7,509 bases of DNA from contig JARIET010000139.1 in NCBI GenBank assembly GCA_031127185.1, forward strand, positions 1 to 7,509, read 5' to 3'. Under the pieces are notes generated by a model that was not told the origin of the DNA, did no database searches, and saw nothing but the letters and a program-made list of their open reading frames with translations. Both the position numbers and the translations under genes were made by a program. Position 1 is the stretch's first letter. Each line of letters begins with the position of its first letter. Shown one piece after another: positions 1 through 5,869 of the stretch. The stretch is from Gemmatimonadota bacterium (GTDB lineage Bacteria; Gemmatimonadota; Gemmatimonadetes; Gemmatimonadales; Gemmatimonadaceae).

Positions 1-656
1 GCCTCACCGACCCGAATGGTGCCATACGCAATGCGGGTGCCCGTGCTGTTCCACGTTGGTGAGAGCGCACCGGCCGTGCCCGGAATCGGCCGGAGATTCG
101 CTCCGTCGGAATCAACCGACCAGATTTGTTCACTACGGGAGAACAGAATCCGCGTGCTGGAAATGCCGCGTTGTCCGAGCACAGACCACTCGGCTGAATC
201 GGCCACGACATGCACCACCTGCCGCCAGTCCCCCGTGAGCGCAGGCGTCGGCAGCGCAATGTCCATCACGGAAATCACCCGCTTCCCCGCTACCTCGTGC
301 ACGGCCACGTGCAGCGAACCGCCGGGCGTCACCGATGCCTGGACCACGGCCACGGCGTTCAGCTTGGCGTAGAGCTCGTAGTTCAGTGCGCCTGCAGGGG
401 CCTCGGCGCTATCGGGAGCGATCACCGTGATGCGATTGCTGTTCTCGAAGTCGCGCACAAGCATCGCGCGTACGCTGTCGGCGTTCGCGCCAGTCACGGG
501 CGTCACTGCGATCCCGGGTTTTCCGCTGCGATCGTACGTCAGGCCAATCCGCACGCCCTGGGCTGCGGTGTCCTGCGCGCCGGCGACCGCCGCGCACAAC
601 AAAACGGCGAGGCTGCCGAGTCCAATCGAACGATGTGAGAGCGGCTGCAAAGTCAT
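1..656 (-). CDS. tolB: TolB, periplasmic component of the Tol-Pal system (partial, N-terminal 218 residues)
   Basis: TolB is a soluble periplasmic beta-propeller protein that connects the TolA/TonB-like protein to outer-membrane Pal and supports envelope constriction and integrity. The frame opens at ATG 656 and stays open to the left edge, so the 3' part is missing. Residues 1-27 look like a signal peptide (hydrophobic LGSLAVLLCAAVAG, likely cut after AGA before Q28). Residues about 30-150 match the TolB N-terminal alpha/beta domain, and the first propeller blade begins near residue 170 (ILFSRSEQIWSVDSDGANL, then LSPTWNSTGTRIAYG), typical of PD40-type TolB blades. The start ATG overlaps the stop of the upstream tonB-like gene by 4 nt (ATGA) and has no strong ribosome binding site of its own, which suggests translational coupling. 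Position at the end of tolQ-tolR-tonB supports the call. The identity is inferred from motif and context. Confidence 0.9.
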   Translation of the reverse strand, partial: MTLQPLSHRSIGLGSLAVLLCAAVAGAQDTAAQGVRIGLTYDRSGKPGIAVTPVTGANADSVRAMLVRDFENSNRITVIAPDSAEAPAGALNYELYAKLNAVAVVQASVTPGGSLHVAVHEVAGKRVISVMDIALPTPALTGDWRQVVHVVADSAEWSVLGQRGISSTRILFSRSEQIWSVDSDGANLRPIPGTAGALSPTWNSTGTRIAYGTIRVGE

Positions 657-1378
657 CGGAGAATCTTGGGGTCAAAGCTGAAGATCACTGGGAGCACGTC
701 GTCGGGGAATTCCGCCGGCAGCGGACCGAACTTGCCGGACTTCCCGGCCACTTCCACTGCGGCCAGACAGCTCTGGTCGAATGCGTACGCGCCACTCGTC
801 TTCAAGAGCCGGATTCCCGATACCGTGCCGTCGCGGCGTACGAGGAAGGTCACATCAGCCGTCAACGTGGCGGCGTTCCGCGGCGCCTCGAATTGCAGCG
901 CGATCTGCCGCACAATGTTCGTGAGGTACCCCGGAAACGGGAACGCGATACCGACGGTGTTCACGTTGGCGACATCCGTGCCCTTGCCGCCTTCCGGGCC
1001 CCCGCCAGCCTTTGGAGGCGCCTTGCTGGCGACCGGCGTCGACTTGGCCGTGAGATTCGGCGTCGCTGCCTTGGCCTGCTTCTGCGTGCGGGGCCCAGCC
1101 TTGGTGTCGAGGGTCCGCTTCGTCTCAGGTGCCGCTGGGGCCTTTGTCGGCGCGGCCGGAGCCGGCGCGTCCGTTACGGCGCCCTCGGCGCGCGGACCAG
1201 CCGGCGCTGCGATCAGCTGCACCTGATACATCGGGGGCTGCGCGCGCGTCGCGCCACTTGCGCCCACGAGGAAGTAACTGAGCGCAGCGACGTGCAACAC
1301 CGCCGACGAAATGATCGGCAGCGTCAACGACGACTGTGGTGCCGGCAACGCGTTCACCGAACGCTCACTTCGACACAT
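653..1378 (-). CDS. TonB/TolA-like energy-transducing periplasm-spanning protein
   Basis: The protein is about 241 aa and fills the TolA position between tolR and tolB. Counting from ATG 1378, there is a short cytoplasmic tail and one membrane segment at about residues 18-38. Within it, S25 and H29 have the S-x3-H spacing of the TonB/TolA transmembrane motif that contacts ExbB/TolQ. A long Ala/Pro/Lys-rich linker follows (about 45-145), as expected for crossing the periplasm. The last ~95 residues form a TonB_C-like domain (TADVTFLVRRDGTVSGIRLL, then SCLAAVEVAGKSGKFGPLP). It should be driven by TolQR and contact TolB/Pal; whether it is better named TolA or TonB cannot be decided from sequence alone. 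The start is uncertain. ATG 1405 lies 41 nt inside tolR without a ribosome binding site. ATG 1378 has GGAGG directly abutting it. GTG 1357 lies 7 nt after the tolR stop. The 3' end overlaps tolB by 4 nt. Confidence 0.85.
   Translation of the reverse strand: MCRSERSVNALPAPQSSLTLPIISSAVLHVAALSYFLVGASGATRAQPPMYQVQLIAAPAGPRAEGAVTDAPAPAAPTKAPAAPETKRTLDTKAGPRTQKQAKAATPNLTAKSTPVASKAPPKAGGGPEGGKGTDVANVNTVGIAFPFPGYLTNIVRQIALQFEAPRNAATLTADVTFLVRRDGTVSGIRLLKTSGAYAFDQSCLAAVEVAGKSGKFGPLPAEFPDDVLPVIFSFDPKILR
1350..1364 (-). other. Perfect inverted repeat at the tolR/tonB-like junction
   Basis: GCGTTC and GAACGC form a perfect 6-bp stem around a 3-nt loop. It begins immediately after the tolR stop codon on the coding strand and covers the alternative GTG 1357 start of the tonB-like gene. 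There is no T-run after it, so it is not a terminator. It could mask a start until the tolR ribosome melts it, or stabilise the mRNA; both ideas are inference. Confidence 0.35.
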
Positions 1379-1781
1379 CCTCCGGCTCGGCAACGATCGC
1401 GACATTGGTCACACCGGCATTCATCACGATGGCGAAAATCTGGGCCACCAGGCCGTAGCGCGCGTTCTGATCGCCGCGGATGTACACGCCGCCGTTTGGC
1501 TTCCTCGACATCATGGCCTTGAAGCTCGCGCGGAACTCGGAAAGAGAGACCGGCGTGTTATCCACGAAGATCCGGCCGTCGCGCGTGATGCTGATGGTCA
1601 TCCCGTCCTTGGACTCCAGCGCTCGCGCCTCGGCCTTGGGCAGCTGCAGGTCAACTCCGCCCTGCATGATCGGCGCCGTGATCATGAAGATCACCATCAG
1701 CAGCATCATCAGGTCAATCAGTGAGACGACATTGACTTCCGCCGATAACGGCGTGCGATCGCCCCGCGAACGCCGCCTCAA
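1365..1781 (-). CDS. tolR: TolR/ExbD-family biopolymer transport protein
   Basis: TolR is the inner-membrane partner of TolQ that couples proton flow to movement of the TolA/TonB-like protein. The 138-aa length fits the family. The short basic N-terminus (RRRSRGDR) stays in the cytoplasm. A single membrane segment at about residues 18-38 (VVSLIDLMMLLMVIFMITAP) carries D23, which matches the essential aspartate of E. coli TolR. The periplasmic domain follows (VDLQLPKAEA, then MTISITRDGRIFVDN, then VYIRGDQNARYG). The start is a TTG at 1781 that overlaps the tolQ stop by 4 nt (TTGA). A GAGGGA ribosome binding site 5 nt upstream supports this unusual start. It is translationally coupled to tolQ. 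TolR and ExbD are paralogues; the neighbouring tolB decides in favour of TolR. Confidence 0.93.
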   Translation of the reverse strand: MRRRSRGDRTPLSAEVNVVSLIDLMMLLMVIFMITAPIMQGGVDLQLPKAEARALESKDGMTISITRDGRIFVDNTPVSLSEFRASFKAMMSRKPNGGVYIRGDQNARYGLVAQIFAIVMNAGVTNVAIVAEPEDVSK

Positions 1782-2488
1782 ATGCGTCCCTCGCGCGCCA
1801 GCAGAGCGATCAATTCAGCGCCGAATCGATCGAGTTCGCCGTCCATGCGGTTGAGGCGCGAGGCGAAGAGGTTGTAGCCGAACACGGCCGGCACCGCGAC
1901 CGCGAGTGCCGCTGCAGTCGCGATCAGCGCTTGTGCAATACCAGGCGCCACTGCCGTGAGGTTCCCCGCCCCTTGCGCCGCGATCCCTGTAAATGCGTCG
2001 ATGACGCCCAAAACGGTGCCGAACAGGCCAAGCAGCGGGCTGGCCGAGCCGATGATGGCGAGCGACGGCACGTAGTGGCCCAGGCGGTCGCGCTCGACCG
2101 TGAACTCAGCCTCCATCACAAGGTGGAGCGCCTCGACCTGCGCGGCGTTCAGCCGCGTGCGTTGCACTTCGGCGCCATCGAGCGACAGCGGTCGAAGTTC
2201 AGCAAGAAAGTCCACCGCGCGCGCCACGACGCGCGCGTGCGGGCTGGGTGGCGAGCGCTTTGCCAGCGCCGCAGCCTGCTCCAACTTGGCACATCTCTGG
2301 AATTCTGCGATGAACCCTTTTGCGCCAGTCGCGACCCGCCGAAACTCGAGCCACTTGGCCAGCATCACCGCCCAGCTCAACAGGGACAAGAGCGCGAGGA
2401 TGCCAAGCACAAACTTCGCCGACAGCGGAGAACTCAGGATGAGTTCCATTGGAGTGCTGGGAATGGCGCCGCCGGCCTGAAGGATCAT
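1778..2488 (-). CDS. tolQ: TolQ/ExbB/MotA-family proton channel
   Basis: TolQ forms the proton-conducting inner-membrane channel of the Tol motor with TolR. Counting from ATG 2488 (236 aa), there are three membrane segments at about 26-45, 139-162 and 181-205, with a large cytoplasmic helical region between the first and second, as in the family. Key motifs are LLGLFGTVLGVIDAF with T157 and ALIATAAALAVAVPA with T190, the conserved channel threonines of TolQ/ExbB. The start is not fully certain. The reading frame extends up to ATG 2548, which has a GGAG upstream but would overlap the epimerase gene by 28 nt. ATG 2488 leaves a 32-nt gap after the epimerase stop and gives the normal family length, but has no clear ribosome binding site. 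ATG 2449 is a third option. It ends in a 4-nt overlap with tolR. Confidence 0.93.
   Translation of the reverse strand: MILQAGGAIPSTPMELILSSPLSAKFVLGILALLSLLSWAVMLAKWLEFRRVATGAKGFIAEFQRCAKLEQAAALAKRSPPSPHARVVARAVDFLAELRPLSLDGAEVQRTRLNAAQVEALHLVMEAEFTVERDRLGHYVPSLAIIGSASPLLGLFGTVLGVIDAFTGIAAQGAGNLTAVAPGIAQALIATAAALAVAVPAVFGYNLFASRLNRMDGELDRFGAELIALLAREGRI
1787..1792 (-). promoter_or_regulatory. Ribosome binding site for the TTG start of tolR
   Basis: GAGGGA lies within the last codons of tolQ, 5 nt before TTG 1781. It is what supports the TTG start of tolR, since no ATG is available nearby. Confidence 0.6.
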
Positions 2489-2520
2489 GGAAACGTTGGT
2501 CGAATAAAGGATGTAGACGT

Positions 2521-3480
2521 TCAATTGGTGGTGTTGTCGCGGAACCATTCATAGGTCTCCCGCAGGCCCGCCTCGAGCGGCACCTCCGGCATCCAACCGA
2601 GCACGCGAGCCGCCTTCTCAATCCGGACGAACGATCGTTGCTGTTCGCCTGGCCTCGCGGGCGCGTGGTTCACGGGCGACGCCACGCCGGACGCGCGCTG
2701 CAAGGTTGCCGCCAGGTCGAGCACTGACGTGGGAATGCCGGTTCCAATATTGCAGGCGCGGTCGTCGAGTCGGCCTGCCGGAGGGATCGGTCGCGTCGCG
2801 GCGGCAACATTGGCCCGGGCCACATCTTTCACGGAGACGTAGTCCCGGGTCTGCCGGCCATCACCAAAAACGGTCAGTGCCTGTCCGGCCAACAGCCGCT
2901 GACAGAAGATTGCGACCACACCTGCTTCGCCATGAGGATCCTGCCGGGGGCCGTACACATTCGCATAACGCAGCGCCATCACATCGAGTCCGTGCACGCG
3001 TCCGTAGTATGACAGGTAGTACTCCACCGAAAGCTTGGCGATCCCGTACGGCGACTCGGGATCCTTTGGCATGGCCTCATCGCTCGGAGGCTGGACGAAG
3101 TCGCCATAGATCGCGCCGCCGGTCGATGAAAAGATGAACCGCGGAGGCCGCGATGCCGCGCGCGCGGCCTCGAGCAGGTTCAAGGTCCCAAGAACGTTGC
3201 AAGCGGCATCGGCCACCGGATCGGAGACGCTCTTCCGCACGTCGATCTGCGCAGCCAGATGGCAGACGACGTCGAATCCGCCATTCCGGACAAGCTCCGC
3301 TGAGTCGGCCGACCGTATGTCGCCCTCGACGAACGTGGCTGCCCCGGGGATGTTTGTCCGTCGTCCCGTCGACAGGTCGTCGAGCGCAGTCACGCGGAAT
3401 CCGGACGCGATCAGCGCGTCGGCCACGTGCGAGCCGATAAAGCCCGCCCCCCCGGTCACGAGCGCCCGCAACGGTGCCAC
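2521..3480 (-). CDS. NAD-dependent epimerase/dehydratase (extended SDR, UDP-glucose 4-epimerase-like)
   Basis: This 319-aa cytoplasmic enzyme most likely interconverts or modifies an NDP-sugar for envelope polysaccharide synthesis. The N-terminal Rossmann motif is TGGAGFIGSH (residues 9-18), followed by D34-D35 for the NAD ribose. CHLAAQIDVRKSV and the FSSTGGAIYG strand lie between about 73 and 126. The catalytic Y145-x3-K149 pair sits in YGIAK, followed by ALRYANVYGPRQDP, as in GalE-type extended SDRs. The C-terminal part (GDGRQTRDYVSVKDVA, then ACNIGTG) is the usual substrate-binding half. Sequence alone does not fix the sugar: 4-epimerase on UDP-glucose/UDP-GlcNAc or a related dehydratase/epimerase are both possible. 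The start is GTG 3480 with GAGGGG 6 nt upstream. It lies 72 nt after the LysM gene and 32 nt before tolQ, so it probably shares their transcript. Confidence 0.9.
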   Translation of the reverse strand: MAPLRALVTGGAGFIGSHVADALIASGFRVTALDDLSTGRRTNIPGAATFVEGDIRSADSAELVRNGGFDVVCHLAAQIDVRKSVSDPVADAACNVLGTLNLLEAARAASRPPRFIFSSTGGAIYGDFVQPPSDEAMPKDPESPYGIAKLSVEYYLSYYGRVHGLDVMALRYANVYGPRQDPHGEAGVVAIFCQRLLAGQALTVFGDGRQTRDYVSVKDVARANVAAATRPIPPAGRLDDRACNIGTGIPTSVLDLAATLQRASGVASPVNHAPARPGEQQRSFVRIEKAARVLGWMPEVPLEAGLRETYEWFRDNTTN

Positions 3481-3486
3481 TACGTA

Positions 3487-3492
3487 CCCCTC
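3487..3492 (-). promoter_or_regulatory. Ribosome binding site deciding the GTG start of the epimerase gene
   Basis: GAGGGG lies 6 nt before GTG 3480. This spacing fixes the non-ATG start and places the Rossmann glycine motif at the expected distance from the N-terminus. Confidence 0.6.
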
Positions 3493-3530
3493 GCGCGTCG
3501 CGCTTCGGAGGTACCACCTGTCCGCCGCGC

Positions 3531-3551
3531 CGACGCTGGCATCAGGCGTCG
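3531..3551 (-). other. Short hairpin just after the LysM gene stop
   Basis: CGACGC and GCGTCG form a 6-bp stem with a 9-nt loop, beginning 1 nt after the stop codon of the LysM gene. There is no T-tract after it, so it is unlikely to be a full intrinsic terminator. It might act as a weak attenuator or mRNA-stabilising structure between the LysM and epimerase genes. Confidence 0.3.
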
Positions 3552-3552
3552 C

Positions 3553-4653
3553 TCAGGGCATCTTGGCCGAGACTTGCGCCCGAACTCCAGGCGCCACGCC
3601 GGCCGCGCGTGCGTCAATGATGATGCCGGATGCGCCCCACTTGGTCACACGTGTCACCTGGGCCACGGCGATCTCTTCGTCCGCGTTGGCGTCCGGCGCA
3701 TTGCCGGCCCGTGACAGGCGGAGCGACAGCTGGTCGCCGGGAACGAGGCCCTGCGCTGAAGTCGCGGCGAAAATCACGCTGTGGCCTTCATTCACGAGTG
3801 CCGGCGAGCCGTATACCCAGACGACCCGTGTGGCGATGCCGAACTCGACGCGCGTCGGATAGACGTTTGCCGCCATTGCCAGCGTATCAAGTGCGACCAG
3901 GCCCTGCGCGGTAAAGACATCCTCAAACTTGTGTGTCAACGTGCCCGTGGCATGCGTGCTGTCCGATGCCGAGACGATGCTCACGACGCCGGTGGGAATA
4001 ACAACCTGGCCCTGACCCTGAATGACCGGGCCGAGCCGGTACGTCATCAAGCGCAGACCCTGCGTGGGCTGCATTCCTTGCGGCATGGTCAGGAGCACCT
4101 GCTCCCGCAGCTGAATCGGACGCAGCGAGGCCGTCAGCGCCAGGCTGATGGGCTCGGCGGTGCCGTCGAGGCGGCCAGATCCGACCGGCCCGCCCACGTC
4201 CCACATGAACGGGGCGGTGATGTAGTCGCCGGAGCGGACTGCGGTCCGGCTGACCGTGGAAAGCAGCGCACTCGGGCCAGCGCGCTGGGCGCGGTAGCGA
4301 TCGGGGTTGAAGACCGTCATCGCCTCGCGGGCGTCAGCACCTTCGGCACGCGGAAGTCCCGGTTCTGGCAGTGACGACGGAGCGGTCGCTGATCCGCCAG
4401 GGAGCCTGAACACCTGGTCCGGATAGATCCAGTGCGGATCCTTGATCAGTTCCTTGTTGAGTTGATAAATCTGCGGCCACTGGTACGCATCACCGAGGTA
4501 GGTCGCGGCGAGGTCCCACAGCGTGTCTCCCTTCTTCACCGTGTGCGTGGCCGGCCGCTCAACCGGAGCCTGCGCATGTGCGGCGGCGACCCCGAAGCCC
4601 GCCGTGGCGGCGGCTGCGAGGGCGATGCGTGCGGACAATCGGAAATGTGGCAT
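3553..4653 (-). CDS. Secreted LysM-domain protein, TsaP/FlgT-like (candidate type IV pilus secretin-associated protein)
   Basis: This 366-aa protein is predicted to be exported and to bind peptidoglycan. From ATG 4653, residues 1-27 are a signal peptide (basic start, hydrophobic IALAAAATAGFGVAA, cut at AHA before Q28). A single LysM domain spans about 36-85 (HTVKKGDTLWDLAATYLGDA, then WPQIYQLN and DPHWIYPDQVFRL). The LWD-L, WP-I, N and DPH-IYPDQ pattern resembles the LysM of TsaP-type proteins (P. aeruginosa PA0020 and relatives). The remaining ~270 residues hold no other domain I can name with certainty, but the end (AQGLVPGDQLSLRL, then EEIAVAQVTRVTKWGASGII, then GVAPGVRAQV) resembles the FlgT-like C-terminus of that family. 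A role at a secretin or in the envelope is inference. The reading frame extends upstream to a TTG at 4806, but that would run into the ssb terminator and lacks a signal peptide. It follows ssb after a 189-nt gap. Confidence 0.8.
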   Translation of the reverse strand: MPHFRLSARIALAAAATAGFGVAAAHAQAPVERPATHTVKKGDTLWDLAATYLGDAYQWPQIYQLNKELIKDPHWIYPDQVFRLPGGSATAPSSLPEPGLPRAEGADAREAMTVFNPDRYRAQRAGPSALLSTVSRTAVRSGDYITAPFMWDVGGPVGSGRLDGTAEPISLALTASLRPIQLREQVLLTMPQGMQPTQGLRLMTYRLGPVIQGQGQVVIPTGVVSIVSASDSTHATGTLTHKFEDVFTAQGLVALDTLAMAANVYPTRVEFGIATRVVWVYGSPALVNEGHSVIFAATSAQGLVPGDQLSLRLSRAGNAPDANADEEIAVAQVTRVTKWGASGIIIDARAAGVAPGVRAQVSAKMP

Positions 4654-4764
4654 GTGATCCGATGGTGAACGGGACGCGAACCAACGCCCGGCGCAAGCCG
4701 GGCCTGTCGCTACGATAGAGGACGAGCGGCCGCTGCAGGTGGAAACATGGGCTCGGCGAGGGGT
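4654..4764 (-). promoter_or_regulatory. Leader and probable promoter region of the LysM-epimerase-tol block
   Basis: This interval lies between the ssb terminator and the LysM start, and a promoter for the downstream genes is expected here. I see TATCGT (4712-4717 on the minus strand) as a possible -10 element, but nothing convincing as a -35 box at the right distance. The call rests mainly on the terminator upstream and the lack of another promoter candidate before tolQ. Confidence 0.3.
4686..4703 (-). other. Perfect 7-bp GC hairpin in the leader of the LysM gene
   Basis: GCCCGGC and GCCGGGC flank a 4-nt loop, 32 nt before the LysM gene ATG at 4653. On the coding strand no T-run follows, so it does not look like a terminator for that direction. 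It lies in the probable 5' leader and could influence translation or transcript stability. An imperfect inverted repeat (CTGTCG-CTA-CGATAG on the plus strand) at 4704-4718 directly adjoins it and could be an operator. The role of both is unknown. Confidence 0.35.
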
Positions 4765-4798
4765 GAAAGACAGAGGGCGGCCCCCACTGCGGCCGCCC
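4765..4798 (-). terminator. Probable intrinsic terminator after ssb
   Basis: On the coding strand GGGCGGCC and GGCCGCCC (4798-4775) form a perfect 8-bp GC stem with an 8-nt loop, followed by the pyrimidine-rich tail TCTGTCTTTC. It lies about 45 nt after the ssb stop, so it should end the ssb transcript and separate it from the LysM-epimerase-tol block. The tail is T-rich but interrupted, so termination may be partial. Confidence 0.65.
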
Positions 4799-4842
4799 CC
4801 CGGCAACGTGCAATCCGGCGTGCCCGGCGCCGCATAGGCGGC

Positions 4843-5325
4843 TTAGAACGGGAGGTCGTCGTCCTCAGGCTCGAGGGCATTCGGGAACTCCTCGAAGTCG
4901 CCTCCCTTGCCTCCCGCCGCTGCCTTGGCTCGCGCCGGTGCAGCACCTTCGTTGTCCCCGGCGGCACCACCGGCCCGTCCGCCAAGCAGCAGAATCTCAC
5001 GCACGTTGATCTCGGTCACATAGCGCGTCTGGTTCTCCTTGTCCTGGTACTGGCGGTACTCGATCCGCCCCTCGACGTAGAGCTTGTCGCCCTTCTTGAC
5101 GTAGCGCTCAACGATGTCGGCGAGACCGGTGCCGCGCGACCCCTGGTTCCACGCGATGCACTTGTGCCACTCCGTCTTCTCCTGCTTCTCCCCGGACGCC
5201 GAGTTCCACTGCCGCGTCGTGGCAAGCGAGAAGTTCGCCACCTTGTTGCCGCCCGTTGTCGTCCGGATTTCGGGATCGTTCCCGAGGTTCCCGATCAACG
5301 TCACCTTGTTCAAGCTCCGGCTCAC
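4843..5325 (-). CDS. ssb: Single-stranded DNA-binding protein SSB
   Basis: SSB coats single-stranded DNA during replication, repair and recombination and recruits partner enzymes through its C-terminal tip. From GTG 5325 the protein is 160 aa. The OB-fold spans about residues 4-110 (SLNKVTLIGNLGNDPEIR, then FSLATTRQWN, TEWHKCIAWN, YVKKGDKLYVEGRIEYR). A short Gly/Ala-rich linker follows, and then the acidic tip EPEDDDLPF, the canonical ending that binds SSB partners. The linker is short compared with E. coli SSB. The start is set by AGGAGGAG ending 2 nt before GTG 5325 and by the usual beginning SRSLNKV. A longer frame from TTG 5388 would add residues unlike any SSB. It lies 79 nt downstream of rimI with its own promoter candidate, and a terminator follows. 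Confidence 0.97.
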   Translation of the reverse strand: MSRSLNKVTLIGNLGNDPEIRTTTGGNKVANFSLATTRQWNSASGEKQEKTEWHKCIAWNQGSRGTGLADIVERYVKKGDKLYVEGRIEYRQYQDKENQTRYVTEINVREILLLGGRAGGAAGDNEGAAPARAKAAAGGKGGDFEEFPNALEPEDDDLPF

Positions 5326-5327
5326 AA

Positions 5328-5335
5328 CTCCTCCT
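5328..5335 (-). promoter_or_regulatory. Strong ribosome binding site for ssb
   Basis: AGGAGGAG lies immediately upstream of GTG 5325 and is the best Shine-Dalgarno match in the window. It decides the ssb start and suggests high translation, fitting an abundant protein. Confidence 0.8.
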
Positions 5336-5359
5336 GGAAATGGGTACGGCAACAAGCTC

Positions 5360-5388
5360 AATCTACTGGACGCCGGGTGCGTCACCAA
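5360..5388 (-). promoter_or_regulatory. Candidate sigma70-type promoter for ssb
   Basis: On the coding strand TTGGTG (5388-5383) and TAGATT (5365-5360) are separated by exactly 17 nt. The -10 matches TATAAT at four of six positions and the -35 retains TTG. The expected transcript start would lie roughly 25 nt before the ssb ribosome binding site. It lies in the only sizeable gap of this block, where a gene-specific promoter is reasonable. Predicted by eye only. Confidence 0.4.
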
Positions 5389-5404
5389 TCTGTTGCCCGA
5401 AACA

Positions 5405-5869
5405 TCATGCGATTGCAGGCGCGGGGCGCCGCATCACGATTGCGTCCTCGTCGGGCAGGCGATAGTAGGCGCGGCGACGGGAGACGTCGCAGAACCCCTT
5501 GGCGCCGTACAACGCACGCGCCGCAACATTGGACTCGCGGACTTCGAGATAAATCGCCGCCGCGCCGGCATGTTCCGCCACGGCCAGCAAATGATCCACC
5601 AGCGCTGCGCCGATGCCACGGCGGCGCGCGTCGGGTGCCACGGCCACATTGGCGATTTCCGCCTCGTCCGCCGCAGCGACGAGAATGCCAAAACCCACCG
5701 GCGTGTCTGCCGCGTCCGCGGCCACGATGACGGTGGCGGCACCGGCGAGGATCAAATCGCGGAATCCCACCCGCTTCCACGGATCGGTGAACGACGCCAC
5801 CTCGATCGCATGAATCGCGTCAACGTCTGCAGCACGGGCCGTGCGAATCACCACGCCTGGGTCCGTCAC
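5405..5869 (-). CDS. rimI: RimI-type protein N-terminal alanine acetyltransferase (GNAT)
   Basis: GNAT enzymes of this type acetylate protein N-termini using acetyl-CoA; the E. coli member acts on ribosomal protein S18. From GTG 5869 the protein is 154 aa, normal for RimI. Visible motifs are AIEVASFTDPW near the N-terminus (RimI signature), the acetyl-CoA loop VAPDARRRGIGAAL (77-90), LEVRESNVAARALYGAKGF (108-126) and RRAYYRLPDEDAIVM at the end. E109 and Y121 have the same 12-residue spacing as catalytic E103 and Y115 of E. coli RimI. The GTG start overlaps the tsaB stop by 4 nt (GTGA); longer frames up to 5944 would sit well inside tsaB. GTG 5851 is an alternative start. RimI genes commonly sit beside tsaB, consistent with this layout. 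The actual substrate in this organism is inferred. Confidence 0.93.
   Translation of the reverse strand: MTDPGVVIRTARAADVDAIHAIEVASFTDPWKRVGFRDLILAGAATVIVAADAADTPVGFGILVAAADEAEIANVAVAPDARRRGIGAALVDHLLAVAEHAGAAAIYLEVRESNVAARALYGAKGFCDVSRRRAYYRLPDEDAIVMRRPAPAIA

Noticed and set aside
635..1522. Plus-strand open frame of 295 codons opposite tolR and the tonB-like gene
   Set aside because: Arginine-rich, low-complexity translation with no motifs, lying opposite clear genes. Such antisense frames are common in GC-rich DNA.
3508..3519. Imperfect palindrome around GGTACC between the LysM and epimerase genes
   Set aside because: Short and imperfect, with no promoter elements next to it; not distinguishable from chance.
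3134..3862. Plus-strand open frame of 242 codons opposite the epimerase and LysM genes
   Set aside because: It spans the gap between two real minus-strand genes and has no family motifs.
4654..4806. Upstream extension of the LysM gene to TTG 4806
   Set aside because: It would include the ssb terminator stem in coding sequence and would bury the clear signal peptide that begins at ATG 4653.
5326..5388. Upstream extension of ssb to TTG 5388
   Set aside because: The added residues do not resemble SSB, and the strong AGGAGGAG site points to GTG 5325.
4747..5730. Plus-strand open frame of 327 codons opposite ssb and rimI
   Set aside because: It crosses the ssb terminator and promoter and gives an Arg/Pro-rich sequence without recognisable features; a GC-driven shadow.
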